From Variovorax sp. SG517 (GTDB lineage: Bacteria > Pseudomonadota > Gammaproteobacteria > Burkholderiales > Burkholderiaceae_C), in the NCBI RefSeq assembly GCF_013376045.1, contig NZ_JABMJG010000003.1, positions 1 through 64,000 of the forward strand: a DNA stretch of 64,000 nucleotides. Reading direction: 5' to 3'. The first letter of the stretch is position 1, and every line of letters starts with the position of its first letter. The notes beneath the pieces were generated by a model. That model ran no database searches. It was not told the DNA's origin and worked only from the letters and a program-made list of their open reading frames with translations. A program made the position numbers and the translations under genes. This document shows, one piece after another, positions 36,789 through 48,241 of the stretch.

Positions 36789-37328
36789 ATGAAGCAAATT
36801 GCGATCGTGATCGCGCTCTGCGTGGGCGCGTGGTACTTCTTTATCGGCGGGCGCAAGCTCGACGAGCCGATGGTGCGCGATTACTACCAGAAGGAAGCCC
36901 ACGCCATCTACTCGCGCGATGCCGAGGCGCTGTGCAAGCAGCTCAGCCGCAAGGCCCGCATCGAGAGCAAGACCACGATGATGGGGAAGACGGTCGAGAG
37001 CTCCCACAACCGCGACGAGGCTTGCCAGGCGACCCGCGATGCCTTCGAGACCTTCAGCAAGGTCGGCGAACGGATGGGTGGCATCCTCACCATCGAGTAC
37101 GAGTACCACATCGACGGCATCGAGGTGGCCCCCGACCGCAAGAGCGCCACCGTCAAGGGCACCAGCGTGCTGAAGATGGGCGAGTCGCTGCTGCAGTACA
37201 AGACCAGCTTCACCCAGCGCCTGGAGCGCGAACTCGGCCAGATGCGCCTCGTGCGTGCCGACGAGGCCACGGTGATGCGCATGGGCGGCGCCGGCGCCAT
37301 GAGCCAGAGCGATTTCTTCCGCAAGTAG
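36789..37328 (+). CDS. Hypothetical single-pass membrane protein
   Basis: A 179-residue protein with one N-terminal membrane helix (residues about 4-20, IAIVIALCVGAWYFFIGG) and a soluble domain that would face the periplasm. The soluble part (EAHAIYSRDAEALCKQLS ... GVEV-type strands near DGIEVAPDRKSATVKG) could be an NTF2-like fold, but I do not recognise a family. GGAG at 36781-36784 supports the start. It precedes a membrane protein gene by 34 bp on the same strand; the two are probably one operon divergent from the ECF sigma gene, possibly under its control. Confidence 0.7.
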   Translation: MKQIAIVIALCVGAWYFFIGGRKLDEPMVRDYYQKEAHAIYSRDAEALCKQLSRKARIESKTTMMGKTVESSHNRDEACQATRDAFETFSKVGERMGGILTIEYEYHIDGIEVAPDRKSATVKGTSVLKMGESLLQYKTSFTQRLERELGQMRLVRADEATVMRMGGAGAMSQSDFFRK

Positions 37329-37362
37329 CAAGAAGAAAAGAAAAGGAAGCAGGGGAGTTGCC

Positions 37363-38685
37363 ATGATCGTCGTCAAGGATGCGCTGCGGTCGCCACCGCC
37401 TTTCTGGCACCGCCTGAACAGCTTCTTCGCCTTTCCCTTCCAGATGCGGCCGCTGGCCTACGGCCTGCTGCTGTCGTTCTGCAGCCTGCTCTTCGACGCG
37501 ATCTTCTTCCTGCCCGATGCGCTGGCGCTCTTCGTGATCGAGGTCGGCATCATGCTGGCGGCCAGCCGCTACGGCTTCAAGATCATCGCGCTGGGCGCGC
37601 GCGGCATCCGTGACTCGGCCGACTTCGGCCGAGAGTCGAGCGACGACTGGATCTACATGCCCTGGAAGCTCTTCGCCATCTCGCTGGTGCAGGCCTTCCT
37701 GATCGGCTGGCTCGCCTGGTACGCGCCCATCCTGGGCACGGTGGGGCTCTTCGTGATGTCCTTCACCTTCCCGGCGGCGGTGATCGTGCTGGTGCAGTCG
37801 GCCAGCTTCTTTCAGGCGATGAACCCCGGCCACGTGATGGACGCGATGCGCACCATCGGCTGGCCCTACGCGCTGCTGTGCTTCTTCCTGTTCCTGCTGA
37901 GCACCGGCGCGCAGGTGGCGCTGGCGATGGTGCTGCCGATGTTCGACGGGCGCATCGTGCTGCCGATCGTCAACTTCGCCTTCATCTACTTCGGCTGGGT
38001 GATGGCGAGCCTGCTGGGCTACGTGATGTTCCAGCACCATGACGCCTTCGGCTTCGACGCTGTGCCGGGCAGCGAACTGCCCGACGGCGCGCCGGCCGAC
38101 CGCCGCACGCCCGCGCAGATCGAGGCGCAGCGCATCGACGCCGAGGTGGCTCAGTTCATCACCGAAGGCGACCTCGCCGCGGCGCTGGGCACGGCCTACG
38201 AGGCACAGCGCACGGCCGACTCCAACGACCTCTCGGCGCAGCGCCGCTACCACCGCGTGCTGGCGCTGATGCCCGAGAAAAAAGACACCATGCTCGACCA
38301 GGCGAAGCGCTTCATACCGCTGCTGATGCGGCGCGACCTGGGCTCCGAGGCGCTCAAGGTCTTCAAGGCCTGCAAGGAGCGCGACAAGGCTTTTGCGCTC
38401 GACGACCCGGCCATGGTCATTGCCATGGCCCGCGCCGAATGGCGCAACGGCGACGCGCACGCCACGCTGGCGCTGCTGTCGGGCTTCGACAAGCGCTTCC
38501 GCGGGCACGAGGCCATTCCGCAGGCTTACGAGCTCGCGGCGCGCGCGCTGGTGCAGGGGCTTGGCCGCGCCGACATGGCGCAGCCGATCCTCACGACCAT
38601 GGAAGCGCGCTACCCCGACAGCGAGCAGACGCAGGAAGTGCGCTGGCTGCTGCGGCCGGCGGCGCCGCCGGCGCAGACGGCATAG
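37363..38685 (+). CDS. Membrane protein with C-terminal TPR-like region
   Basis: A 440-residue protein. The first 230 residues contain about six hydrophobic segments (for example LLLSFCSLLFDAIFFLPDALALF and FVMSFTFPAAVIVLVQSASFF). The remainder is soluble, Ala-rich and helical, with a repeat feel consistent with TPR-type scaffolds (GDLAAALGTAYEAQRT ... GSEALKVFKACKERD). I do not recognise the family. AGGGGAG just upstream supports ATG 37363. It follows the small membrane protein gene by 34 bp and is convergent with the rhomboid gene, 22 bp away. A membrane scaffold role is a guess. Confidence 0.7.
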   Translation: MIVVKDALRSPPPFWHRLNSFFAFPFQMRPLAYGLLLSFCSLLFDAIFFLPDALALFVIEVGIMLAASRYGFKIIALGARGIRDSADFGRESSDDWIYMPWKLFAISLVQAFLIGWLAWYAPILGTVGLFVMSFTFPAAVIVLVQSASFFQAMNPGHVMDAMRTIGWPYALLCFFLFLLSTGAQVALAMVLPMFDGRIVLPIVNFAFIYFGWVMASLLGYVMFQHHDAFGFDAVPGSELPDGAPADRRTPAQIEAQRIDAEVAQFITEGDLAAALGTAYEAQRTADSNDLSAQRRYHRVLALMPEKKDTMLDQAKRFIPLLMRRDLGSEALKVFKACKERDKAFALDDPAMVIAMARAEWRNGDAHATLALLSGFDKRFRGHEAIPQAYELAARALVQGLGRADMAQPILTTMEARYPDSEQTQEVRWLLRPAAPPAQTA

Positions 38686-38707
38686 GCGGCACCGAGCGCA
38701 GGCGCCC

Positions 38708-40183
38708 TCAGGCGTTCTGCAGCGCCCGCGTCACCATGTCGTTCGGCGCAAGCCGCAGCAGATGCGGCAGCAGGCCGAGCGCCTTGTCGCGCAGGCCCGC
38801 ATGCAGCAGGCCGTTGGCGCAGGTGGAGAGCGTGTCGGCCAGCTCCGGGTGGTCGGGCGCCGTTTTCAGCAGGATGCGGCAGAGCCGGTCGGCGTCGTCG
38901 AACTGGCGGATGCGGGCGAAGCGGCGCGCGAGCCGGGCCATGTCTTCCGGCTTGAGCCGAACGCCGGGACGCGCCTGGTCGAGGTAGGTCTGGAAGCTGG
39001 CGTGCTGCAGCGCCAGCGTGTCTTCATCGGTGGCGGGCAGGCGGAAGATGCGGCGCGCGGCCTGGTGGAAGTCGTCGCCCGCGGGCTGCAACCGCGCGGT
39101 GTTGAACCAGGCGCGCAGCGTCTCGGCGTCGTTGGGACGCAGCGCGGCGGCGGCGCGCCATTCCGCGCAGGCGCGGTCGAACTTCATCGCCGAGCCGAAC
39201 CTGCGGGCCGCGGCCACGTGCTCGTCGAAGCGGTCGTCGTCGCGCACCATCTCCGACTTGACGGTCTCGGGCGTCTTCACGCGGCCCAGCAGCATGGCGC
39301 CGTACATCAGCGTGGCGCCGGTCAGCAGGCCGCCGAGGTGGGCCATGTAGGCGATGCCCTGGCCGCCCAGCCAGTGCTGCATCAGCTCGTTGGCGATCCA
39401 GGCCGGCAGCAGCAGCAGGGCCGGCGCGGTGACGTAGTTGAAATAGAAGAACAGCTGGTAGAAGAAGCGGATGCGCCGCAGGCGGTACATCACCGCGTAC
39501 ATGCCCATCAGCGCCGAGACCGCACCCGAGGCGCCCAACCCGTAGGTGCCCCCGGCATAGGCCCAGCCGGCCAGCACCGAGGCGCCGACCGCGCCCAGCA
39601 GATAGAACGCCAGGTAGGTGCCGCGCCCCAGCGCCAGCTCCACCGAGAAGCCGAAGAGGAACAGGAACAGCATGTTGCCCAGCAGGTGGCCGGTGCTGCC
39701 GTGCAGGAAGGCGTTGGTGATCCAGGTCCAGGGCCTGAACTCGGCGTCCGTCGCGTAGCTCTGCGCCCAGCGCTCGGTGAAGGGCGCGGGCAGCATCGAC
39801 TCGTACTGCTGGCGGGCGCGCTTCCACTCGTCGTACTGCGGGTTGTCGGGCTTGATGACCTCGTCGGCGCGCAGCTTCTGCAGGAACTTGCGATCGTTCT
39901 GCAGGCCTTCGAGAAGCTGCGGATAGGCCTCCTCGTGCCGCAGCATGCGGCGTGCGAGCTTGCCGCGCTTGGGGTCGGTCTTCTCGAGCCACTCCACGAA
40001 GGCCGGCAGCTCCAGCTGGGGCAGCGCGCTCTTCACGTAGTAGGCGGCGGCGCGCTCCTGCCCCTTCTCTTCACTGCGCTGCGGTCCCCAGAACACGATC
40101 ATGTTCACGAGGATCAGCAGCACCGTCATCCACGGTGGGTTGCGCCAGCTCGGTTTGTTCTCGAGCGGGATTGCGTAGAACAC
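38708..40183 (-). CDS. Rhomboid intramembrane serine protease with long C-terminal extension
   Basis: A 491-residue integral-membrane protease. The catalytic dyad is Ser219 in GASGAVSALMG and His282 in AYMAHLGG; His161, His166 and Asn170 (HGSTGHLLGN) form the usual oxyanion region. A long N-terminal extension (residues about 35-150) sits between the first helix and the core. The C-terminal 180 residues (320-491) are soluble and helical and look like tetratricopeptide-type repeats (for example FDRACAEWRAAAALRPNDAETL). That combination is seen in bacterial rhomboids and may recruit substrate. Substrates unknown. It starts at 40183, upstream of a GC-rich element. Confidence 0.92.
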   Translation of the reverse strand: MFYAIPLENKPSWRNPPWMTVLLILVNMIVFWGPQRSEEKGQERAAAYYVKSALPQLELPAFVEWLEKTDPKRGKLARRMLRHEEAYPQLLEGLQNDRKFLQKLRADEVIKPDNPQYDEWKRARQQYESMLPAPFTERWAQSYATDAEFRPWTWITNAFLHGSTGHLLGNMLFLFLFGFSVELALGRGTYLAFYLLGAVGASVLAGWAYAGGTYGLGASGAVSALMGMYAVMYRLRRIRFFYQLFFYFNYVTAPALLLLPAWIANELMQHWLGGQGIAYMAHLGGLLTGATLMYGAMLLGRVKTPETVKSEMVRDDDRFDEHVAAARRFGSAMKFDRACAEWRAAAALRPNDAETLRAWFNTARLQPAGDDFHQAARRIFRLPATDEDTLALQHASFQTYLDQARPGVRLKPEDMARLARRFARIRQFDDADRLCRILLKTAPDHPELADTLSTCANGLLHAGLRDKALGLLPHLLRLAPNDMVTRALQNA

Positions 40184-40204
40184 GGTGCGTCTCCGGTGCG
40201 TCGG

Positions 40205-40318
40205 GTGGGGCCGTCTAGATGCGGCCGCCGCCGGGCCGCCCCAAGGCGAGCCGCGCCTCCCCCCTGGGGGGTGGAGTTACACGAGCGAAGCGAGTGAAAA
40301 GCCGGGGGGCCGACATTT
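40205..40318. repeat. GC-rich intergenic element of a Comamonadaceae type
   Basis: A short stretch between the rhomboid and argH genes with the composition GCCGCCCCAAGG ... CCTCCCCCCTGGGGGG ... CGAGCGAAGCGAG ... CCGGGGGGC. I recall similar GC-rich elements, with a CCCC/GGGG core and a serine-rich-looking tail, lying between genes in this family; from memory, not computed. The CCCCCC/GGGGGG core could form a hairpin and act as a terminator for argH. No other copy was seen in the window. Confidence 0.4.
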
Positions 40319-41716
<1,398 letters not shown>

Positions 41717-41754
41717 GGGAGCCGTCCTGGAGGCAATAATGGGTTGGTTACCCG

Positions 41755-42851
<1,097 letters not shown>

Positions 42852-42855
<4 letters not shown>

Positions 42856-43598
42856 CCCTCAAGACACTCATCGTCGACGACGAAGCCCTGGCGCGCTCGC
42901 GCATGCGCACGCTGCTTCGCGACTGCACCTCGCCCGCCGCGGAAGTGGTGGCCGAAGCCTCGCAGGGCGCCGAGGCGCTGCAGCAGCTGGGCACGCTGGC
43001 GCTCGACCTGGTGCTGCTCGACGTGCACATGCCCGGCATCGACGGCATCGAGGTGGCGCGCGCGCTGCGCAGCCGCGCCGACGCACCGGCCGTGGTGTTC
43101 GTGACCGCGCACGCGGCCCATGCGGTGACGGCCTTCGATCTCGACGCGGTCGACTACCTCACGAAGCCCGTGCGCGTCGAACGCCTGCAGCAGGCGCTGC
43201 AGAAGGCCGAACGCTTCCTGAAGGAGCGCCGCGCGCTGCAGGCCGAGGCGGCGCCGGAGACGGTGCTGATCCAGGACCGGGGCCGCGCCGAACGGGTGCC
43301 GCTGTCGGAGGTGCTCTACCTCAAGTCCGAATACAAGTACCTCACGGTGCGCACAGCCACGCGCAGCCACATCCTCGACGGCTCGCTCAACGAGTTCGAG
43401 GAGCGCTACCCGCAGCGCTTCCTGCGCGTGCACCGCAATGCGCTGGTGGCGCGCGCGGCGATCCGCGCGCTGGAGAAATACGACGACGGCGAGGACGCCG
43501 AGGGCTGGGCCCTGCGGCTGGACTCGGTTCCCGAGCCCGTGGCCGTGTCGCGCCGCCAGCTCGCCGCGGTGCGCGAAGTGCTGAAGGAATCGCGATGA
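42852..43598 (+). CDS. algR: LytTR-family response regulator, AlgR-like
   Basis: A 248-residue response regulator. The receiver domain has Asp9/Asp10, phospho-acceptor Asp57 in LVLLDVHMPG and Lys in YLTKPV. The C-terminal LytTR DNA-binding domain runs from about residue 135 (RVPLSEVLYLKSEYKYLTV) to the end. LytTR regulators bind paired direct repeats at promoters and control virulence, alginate, bacteriocins or adhesion in other bacteria. It overlaps the kinase upstream and the AI-2E transporter gene downstream, each by ATGA, so the three form a tightly coupled operon. Confidence 0.92.
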
Positions 43599-44866
43599 GC
43601 GACGACAAGCCCGCATCCACGCAAGCACCGCCGGCGGAGCAGGCGGCCGACGTGCCGCTACCGGCCGGAGCCGAACCGGAACCCGAGCCGGCACCGGCGC
43701 CCGTTCCGCAAGAGCCGCCCGAGGCCGAACCCGAGCCGCCCCCACCCCCGCCGGCGCGCGAGCGCCTGCTGCTGCACATGCCCGTCGACGTGCGCAGCGC
43801 GTCCCTGGTGGTGCTCGCGGTGCTGGCCAGCGTGTTCGCGCTGCAGTGGGGGCAGGCCGTCTTCATTCCGCTGATGCTGAGCCTGCTGCTGACCTATGCG
43901 CTGTCGCCGCTGGTCGAACTGCTGCATCGCTGGAAGCTGCCGCGCTGGATCGGCGCGGGGCTGATCCTCCTGGGCCTCTTCGGCGGCCTGGGCTGGACCG
44001 GCTATTCGCTCTCCGGCAGCGCCACGCAGCTGCTCGATTCGCTGCCGGTGGCCGCGCAGAAGCTGGGCCAGGCCATGCGCCGCGACCGGGGCGCCAGCGC
44101 CACGCCGCTGGACAACGTGCAGCAGGCGGCGGCGCAGCTCGAGAAGGCCGCCGAGGAGAACTCCGCCCGCGTGGCCTCGCGCAAGGGCGTGGCGCGCGTC
44201 ATCATCGAGCGCCCGAGCTTCAACGTGCGCGACTACCTGCTCACCGGCACTGTCGGGCTGCTGAGCGCAATGGGGCAGTTCACGCTGGTGGCCTTCCTCA
44301 CCTACTTCGCGCTGTGCTCGGGCGACACCTTCCGGCGCAAGCTCATCAAGATCACCGGCTCGAGCCTGCAGAAGAAGAAGGTGACGGTGCATGTGCTCGA
44401 CGACATCACGCGCAACATCGAACGCTACCTGCTGGTGCAGATCCTGGTGAGCGCCATCGTGGGCGTGGCCACGGGCCTCGCGTTCTGGGCCGTCGGCATG
44501 GAGAACGCGGCCGTGTGGGGAATCATCGCGGCCGTGACCAACCTCATTCCCTACATCGGCTCGGTGATCGTGCTGGCGGCGGCCGGGCTGGTGGCCTTCC
44601 TGCAGTTCAACAGCCTGCAGATGGGGCTCGTGGTGGCCGGCATCTCGCTGGGCATCCACACCGTCGTGGGCAACCTGCTGATGCCCTGGCTCACCGGCCG
44701 TACCAGCCGCATGAACCCGGTCGCGGTGTTCGTGGGCGTGATCTTCTGGGGCTGGCTCTGGGGCATCTGGGGCCTGCTGCTGGGCATTCCGATCACGATG
44801 GTGATCAAGTCGATCTGCGACCGGGTGGAAGACCTGCAGCCGATCGGGGAGCTGCTGGGCGAGTAG
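43595..44866 (+). CDS. AI-2E family transporter (PerM/TqsA-like permease)
   Basis: A 423-residue inner-membrane permease of the AI-2E exporter / PF01594 family. A charged, Pro-rich cytosolic N-terminus (residues 1-60, with EPEPEPAPAPVPQEPPEAEP) precedes seven or eight hydrophobic helices. NLIPYIGSVIV and GNLLMPWLTGR are characteristic family segments. Members export autoinducer-2, antiport Na+/H+ or have unknown cargo, so the transported species is undecided. The ATG overlaps the algR-like stop by ATGA, placing it under the same two-component operon, an unusual partner for that pair. It ends 15 bp before a convergent HxlR gene. Confidence 0.85.
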   Translation: MSDDKPASTQAPPAEQAADVPLPAGAEPEPEPAPAPVPQEPPEAEPEPPPPPPARERLLLHMPVDVRSASLVVLAVLASVFALQWGQAVFIPLMLSLLLTYALSPLVELLHRWKLPRWIGAGLILLGLFGGLGWTGYSLSGSATQLLDSLPVAAQKLGQAMRRDRGASATPLDNVQQAAAQLEKAAEENSARVASRKGVARVIIERPSFNVRDYLLTGTVGLLSAMGQFTLVAFLTYFALCSGDTFRRKLIKITGSSLQKKKVTVHVLDDITRNIERYLLVQILVSAIVGVATGLAFWAVGMENAAVWGIIAAVTNLIPYIGSVIVLAAAGLVAFLQFNSLQMGLVVAGISLGIHTVVGNLLMPWLTGRTSRMNPVAVFVGVIFWGWLWGIWGLLLGIPITMVIKSICDRVEDLQPIGELLGE

Positions 44867-44881
44867 CCCGGGCGGGCTGCT

Positions 44882-45367
44882 CTACATCGAGGGGCTTCGC
44901 GGCTTCGTCACCCTGGCGGTCGAGGGCAGTTTCTTCACGAAGGTCGCGTCCGGATCGAGCGGCCTGCCGTCGCGCGTGCGCAGCTCGACCTTCGGCACCG
45001 GCTTGCCGCTGTCGCGCTCGACGAGCACCGAATGCGGCTCGCCCCTGGCGTACAGGTGCGCCTCGCCCCAGTGCCGCAGGCCGACCACCACGGGGAACAG
45101 TCCCTTGCCCTTGGGCGTGAGCACGTATTCCTGGTAGGCCGATCCGTCGGAGGCGGGCACGAGTTCGAGCACGCCTTCCTGCACCAGGTTCTTCAGCCGG
45201 TCCGACAGGATGTTCCTGGCGACGCCCAGGCTCTGCTGGAACTCGCCGAAGCGCTTCATGCCGTCGAAGGCATCGCGGATCACGAGCAGCGACCACTGGT
45301 CGCCCACGATGTCGAGCGCGCGTGCCATCGGGCATGCATCGGCCTTGAGGCTTTTTCGTTGGGCCAT
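44882..45367 (-). CDS. HxlR-family transcriptional regulator
   Basis: A 161-residue winged helix-turn-helix regulator. CPMARALDIVGDQWSLLVIRDAF starts the domain, which has the conserved Cys12 of HxlR proteins; FGEFQQSLGVARNILSDRL is the recognition helix region. HxlR factors sense redox, electrophiles or small ligands and often act on adjacent oxidoreductase genes. The gene is preceded by a perfect 17-bp AT-rich palindrome that may be its own operator. It lies just downstream of an MFS gene on the same strand (78 bp gap). Confidence 0.9.
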   Translation of the reverse strand: MAQRKSLKADACPMARALDIVGDQWSLLVIRDAFDGMKRFGEFQQSLGVARNILSDRLKNLVQEGVLELVPASDGSAYQEYVLTPKGKGLFPVVVGLRHWGEAHLYARGEPHSVLVERDSGKPVPKVELRTRDGRPLDPDATFVKKLPSTARVTKPRSPSM

Positions 45368-45412
45368 GGGTTTCTTTCCGAAGCAGGGCAGGTTCGGTCG
45401 ATACTGCCATTC

Positions 45413-45429
45413 GGTTTTATTTTAAAACC
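45413..45429. promoter_or_regulatory. Perfect 17-bp palindrome upstream of the HxlR gene
   Basis: GGTTTTA (45413-45419) and TAAAACC (45423-45429) with a TTT spacer form a perfect inverted repeat 46-62 bp upstream of the HxlR start codon. It is strikingly AT-rich against the GC-rich background. It could be the HxlR operator for autoregulation, or serve as a terminator-like hairpin for the upstream MFS gene. HxlR-type proteins are known to bind short AT-rich palindromes. Confidence 0.5.
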
Positions 45430-45445
45430 CAGACGGAAAGGCCCC

Positions 45446-46699
45446 CTATCGGACAGCGACGTGCGCGCGATGCAGCCGGGCGAAGCGCGCGATCATCAGT
45501 GGACCCAGCAGCGCGCCCAGCCCGGCCGAACTCCATGCGGCGGCCCAGGCCTGCGTGCTGCCGATGCCGAAGCTGGCCTGCCCCCAATCGAGCGCAAGGC
45601 CGAACACCCAGGGGCTGAGCGCACCCGCGCCGAAGCCCATCACCGAGCGCACCGAGAAGGCCACGCCCAGCCGGTGCGGCGCCACAACGTCGGCCAGCGC
45701 GGTCGAGTAGACCGACGAATCGGCGATGGCCAGCAGGTTGTAGACCGCCGCGGCCGCCGCCAGCAGCCACAGCGGCCAGCTCCACATCCAGCCGAAGGCG
45801 AAGGACATGCAAAGGCTCGCGACGGTCGCGATCATCATCACCCGCGCACGCCCCAGCCTGTCGGAAGCCGCGCCGCCCGCGATGCTGCCGAACACGCTCA
45901 CCAGATGCGCCAGTGCCGCCAGCGCGATGCCGGCGCCTTGCCACGACGACGCCATGCCTGAGGAAGCGACCAGATACGCCGGCAGCCATGCCCACAGCGC
46001 CATGAGCTCCCAGCAATGGAAGGCGTAGGCCCAGTTACCGGCCATCGCGGGTTTGTCGCGCACCGTGGCGGCCAGGGCGTGCAGGGTGCCTTCGCGGACC
46101 GCGCCGGGCGCTCGTGGCGACGGCCGGCGCATGCGGCGCAGCGCGTGCGCAGTGAGCACCGTGCCCGCAACGGTGCAGGCCGCCGCCGCCAGCAGCCCCA
46201 GCCGCCACTGCTGCAGATGGCTGAACGTCGCCACCACCGCGAGCGAGAGTGCGTAACCCATCGACGACGATCCAATGAAGAGCCCCATCGCGCGCCCGCG
46301 CACGGCGGGCTCGGTGTTGTGCGCCAGCAGCTGCAGCCCTGGCGTGTACGAGGCGCCCGCGCACAGCCCGGCAAGGCCGTAGAGCAGCATGGCCGAGAGA
46401 TGGTCGTGCGCAAAGAGCGCGAAGGCGAGCGCAGCCGCCGAGCTCACCGCACTGCCCGCGAGGAAGATGCGATGCGGCCCGTAGCGGTCGGCCAGCAGGC
46501 CCGCCGCAAAGAGCGAGCTCATGTAGCCCACGTGCCAGGCGCTCTGGATCGAGCCGGCCTGCGCAGCCGTCATGTGCCAGTCGGCCATCGCGAACGGCAG
46601 CACACCCGAGTAGGCGGTGACGATCATCGACTGCAGCAGCCGGCTCGCGCACAGCAGCGCCAGCCAGCCGCGCGCGGGGCCGGCGGTGTCGCCCGACAT
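45446..46699 (-). CDS. MFS transporter
   Basis: A 417-residue inner-membrane carrier of the major facilitator superfamily with twelve predicted helices. The inter-helix signature GLLADRYGPHRIFL lies between helices 2 and 3. It resembles the sugar-phosphate/cyanate-type MFS exporters more than the metabolite symporters. Its ATG lies 11 bp after the stop of a GNAT gene on the same strand; the HxlR gene follows 78 bp downstream. The three may be one operon. Cargo unknown. Confidence 0.86.
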   Translation of the reverse strand: MSGDTAGPARGWLALLCASRLLQSMIVTAYSGVLPFAMADWHMTAAQAGSIQSAWHVGYMSSLFAAGLLADRYGPHRIFLAGSAVSSAAALAFALFAHDHLSAMLLYGLAGLCAGASYTPGLQLLAHNTEPAVRGRAMGLFIGSSSMGYALSLAVVATFSHLQQWRLGLLAAAACTVAGTVLTAHALRRMRRPSPRAPGAVREGTLHALAATVRDKPAMAGNWAYAFHCWELMALWAWLPAYLVASSGMASSWQGAGIALAALAHLVSVFGSIAGGAASDRLGRARVMMIATVASLCMSFAFGWMWSWPLWLLAAAAAVYNLLAIADSSVYSTALADVVAPHRLGVAFSVRSVMGFGAGALSPWVFGLALDWGQASFGIGSTQAWAAAWSSAGLGALLGPLMIARFARLHRAHVAVR

Positions 46700-46710
46700 G
46701 ACGGCGGGCC

Positions 46711-47244
46711 TCAGCGCAGGGCGCGCTGCATCAGCACGGTGTCGACCCAGCGCCCGAACTTGAATCCGATGTCGCGCAGCACGCCGACCTGCGCGAAGCC
46801 CAGGCTCTCGTGCAGCCGCAGCGAGCCCGTGTTGGCACTGCTGCCCACGCAGGCGACCATCTGCGTGAACCCGGCGTCGGTACAACGCCGGATCACTTCG
46901 CGCAGCAGCGCCTTTCCGATGCCGTGGCCGTGCATGCCCTGCGCGACGTAGACCGAGTCTTCCACCGAGTGCCGGTAGGCCGAGCGGGCGCGGTAGGCGG
47001 TGGCGTAGGCATAGCCGGCGACCTCGCCGTCGAGCAGCGCCACGAGGTAGGGCATGCCGCGCGCGATCACGTCGGCGCGGCGCTGCTGCATCTGTTCGAC
47101 GGAGGGCACTTCCTCCTCGAAGGAGCACAGGTCGTGCAGCACGTAGTGGCTGTAGATGGATTGAACGGCCGCCATGTGATGCGGCATGGCGTCGAGGATC
47201 TCGACCGTGGCGGAAGCGAGCGGAGCAGGGGATGGCGATGACAT
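46711..47244 (-). CDS. GNAT-family N-acetyltransferase, phosphinothricin-acetyltransferase-like
   Basis: A 177-residue acetyl-CoA transferase resembling the PAT/Bar type that acetylates small amines such as phosphinothricin or methionine derivatives. Family features are GYAYATAYRARSAYRHSVEDSVYV, the acetyl-CoA loop QGMHGHGIGKALLREVI (about residue 107) and SLRLHESLGF near the C-terminus. It starts 50 bp from a divergent LysR gene and is followed by an MFS gene 11 bp downstream, a common detoxification arrangement. The substrate is not known. Confidence 0.87.
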   Translation of the reverse strand: MSSPSPAPLASATVEILDAMPHHMAAVQSIYSHYVLHDLCSFEEEVPSVEQMQQRRADVIARGMPYLVALLDGEVAGYAYATAYRARSAYRHSVEDSVYVAQGMHGHGIGKALLREVIRRCTDAGFTQMVACVGSSANTGSLRLHESLGFAQVGVLRDIGFKFGRWVDTVLMQRALR

Positions 47245-47293
47245 GGCCCCGATCTTGACGATGCCTCATCGATAAGTGAAGCTTCGCCAGCCT

Positions 47294-48217
47294 ATGCAAG
47301 GCATGAGAAAAACTTTGGATAAATCGCTCAACCTCGACCAGCTGCGGTCCTTCGCGCTGGTCATCGAAACCGGCAGCTTCTCGGCCGCCGCCGACAGGCT
47401 CGGCCTCTCGCAGCCGGCCGTGAGCCTGCAGATCCGCCAGCTCGAACGCCGTCTGGCGGTGCGCCTGGTGGAGCGTGTCGGCAAGCGCGCGCAGGCCACG
47501 CCGGCGGGCATGGAGCTGCTGCGCCATGCGCAAAACATCGAGACCGCGGTGGAGAACGCCATCGACGCGCTCGCCGACCACGCCAGCGGCGTTGCCGGTC
47601 GCGTGCGGCTGGGCACGGGCGCGACGGCCTGCCTGCATTTCCTGCCTGCCGTCTTGCGCGGGTTGCGCGAGCGCTTTCCCGAGCTCGGCGTGGTGGTCAG
47701 CACCGGCAACACCGAGGACCAGGCGCGCAAGGTGGAGGAGAACAGCCTCGACCTCGCGCTGGTCACGCTGCCCGCGGCCGGGCGCTCTCTGGCGGTGATG
47801 CCTGTGCTCGACGACGAATTCGTCGCCATCGGCCGGCACGACCTCGCACCGCTGAAGGCGAAGGTCTCGCCGCACGATCTGGCCGGCTTGCCGCTGGTGC
47901 TTTTCGAGCCCGCGGCCAACACGCGCAAGCTGGTCGACCGCTGGTTCGCCGCCGAGGGCCTGCAGCCGCAGCCGGTGATGGAACTGGGCAGCGTGGAGGC
48001 GATGAAGGAGATGGTGGCTGCGGGGCTGGGCTACGCCATCGTGCCCGGCATGGCGATGACGGGGCGCGGTGCGCACCCGGAGCTGAAGGCCAGCCAGTTG
48101 AATCCGCGCATGCACCGCGCGCTGGCGATCGTGGTGCGGCGCGACAAGCCCGTCAGCAAGGCCTTGCGGGTGGTGCTGGATGCGATCGCGGCGGCCGGGA
48201 AGCCCGGCCGCCGCTGA
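47294..48217 (+). CDS. LysR-family transcriptional regulator
   Basis: A 307-residue LysR regulator with the helix-turn-helix at about residues 14-71 (GSFSAAADRLGLSQPAVSLQI) and an effector domain. It is divergent from the GNAT/MFS operon and is the likely regulator of it. Start is uncertain: ATG 47294 is used, with ATG 47303 and GTG 47276 as alternatives; none has a clear ribosome site. It is convergent with a second MFS gene, whose stop lies 24 bp away. Confidence 0.9.
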   Translation: MQGMRKTLDKSLNLDQLRSFALVIETGSFSAAADRLGLSQPAVSLQIRQLERRLAVRLVERVGKRAQATPAGMELLRHAQNIETAVENAIDALADHASGVAGRVRLGTGATACLHFLPAVLRGLRERFPELGVVVSTGNTEDQARKVEENSLDLALVTLPAAGRSLAVMPVLDDEFVAIGRHDLAPLKAKVSPHDLAGLPLVLFEPAANTRKLVDRWFAAEGLQPQPVMELGSVEAMKEMVAAGLGYAIVPGMAMTGRGAHPELKASQLNPRMHRALAIVVRRDKPVSKALRVVLDAIAAAGKPGRR

Positions 48218-48241
48218 CTGCGAAGTAGCTGCTGCTCGTGC

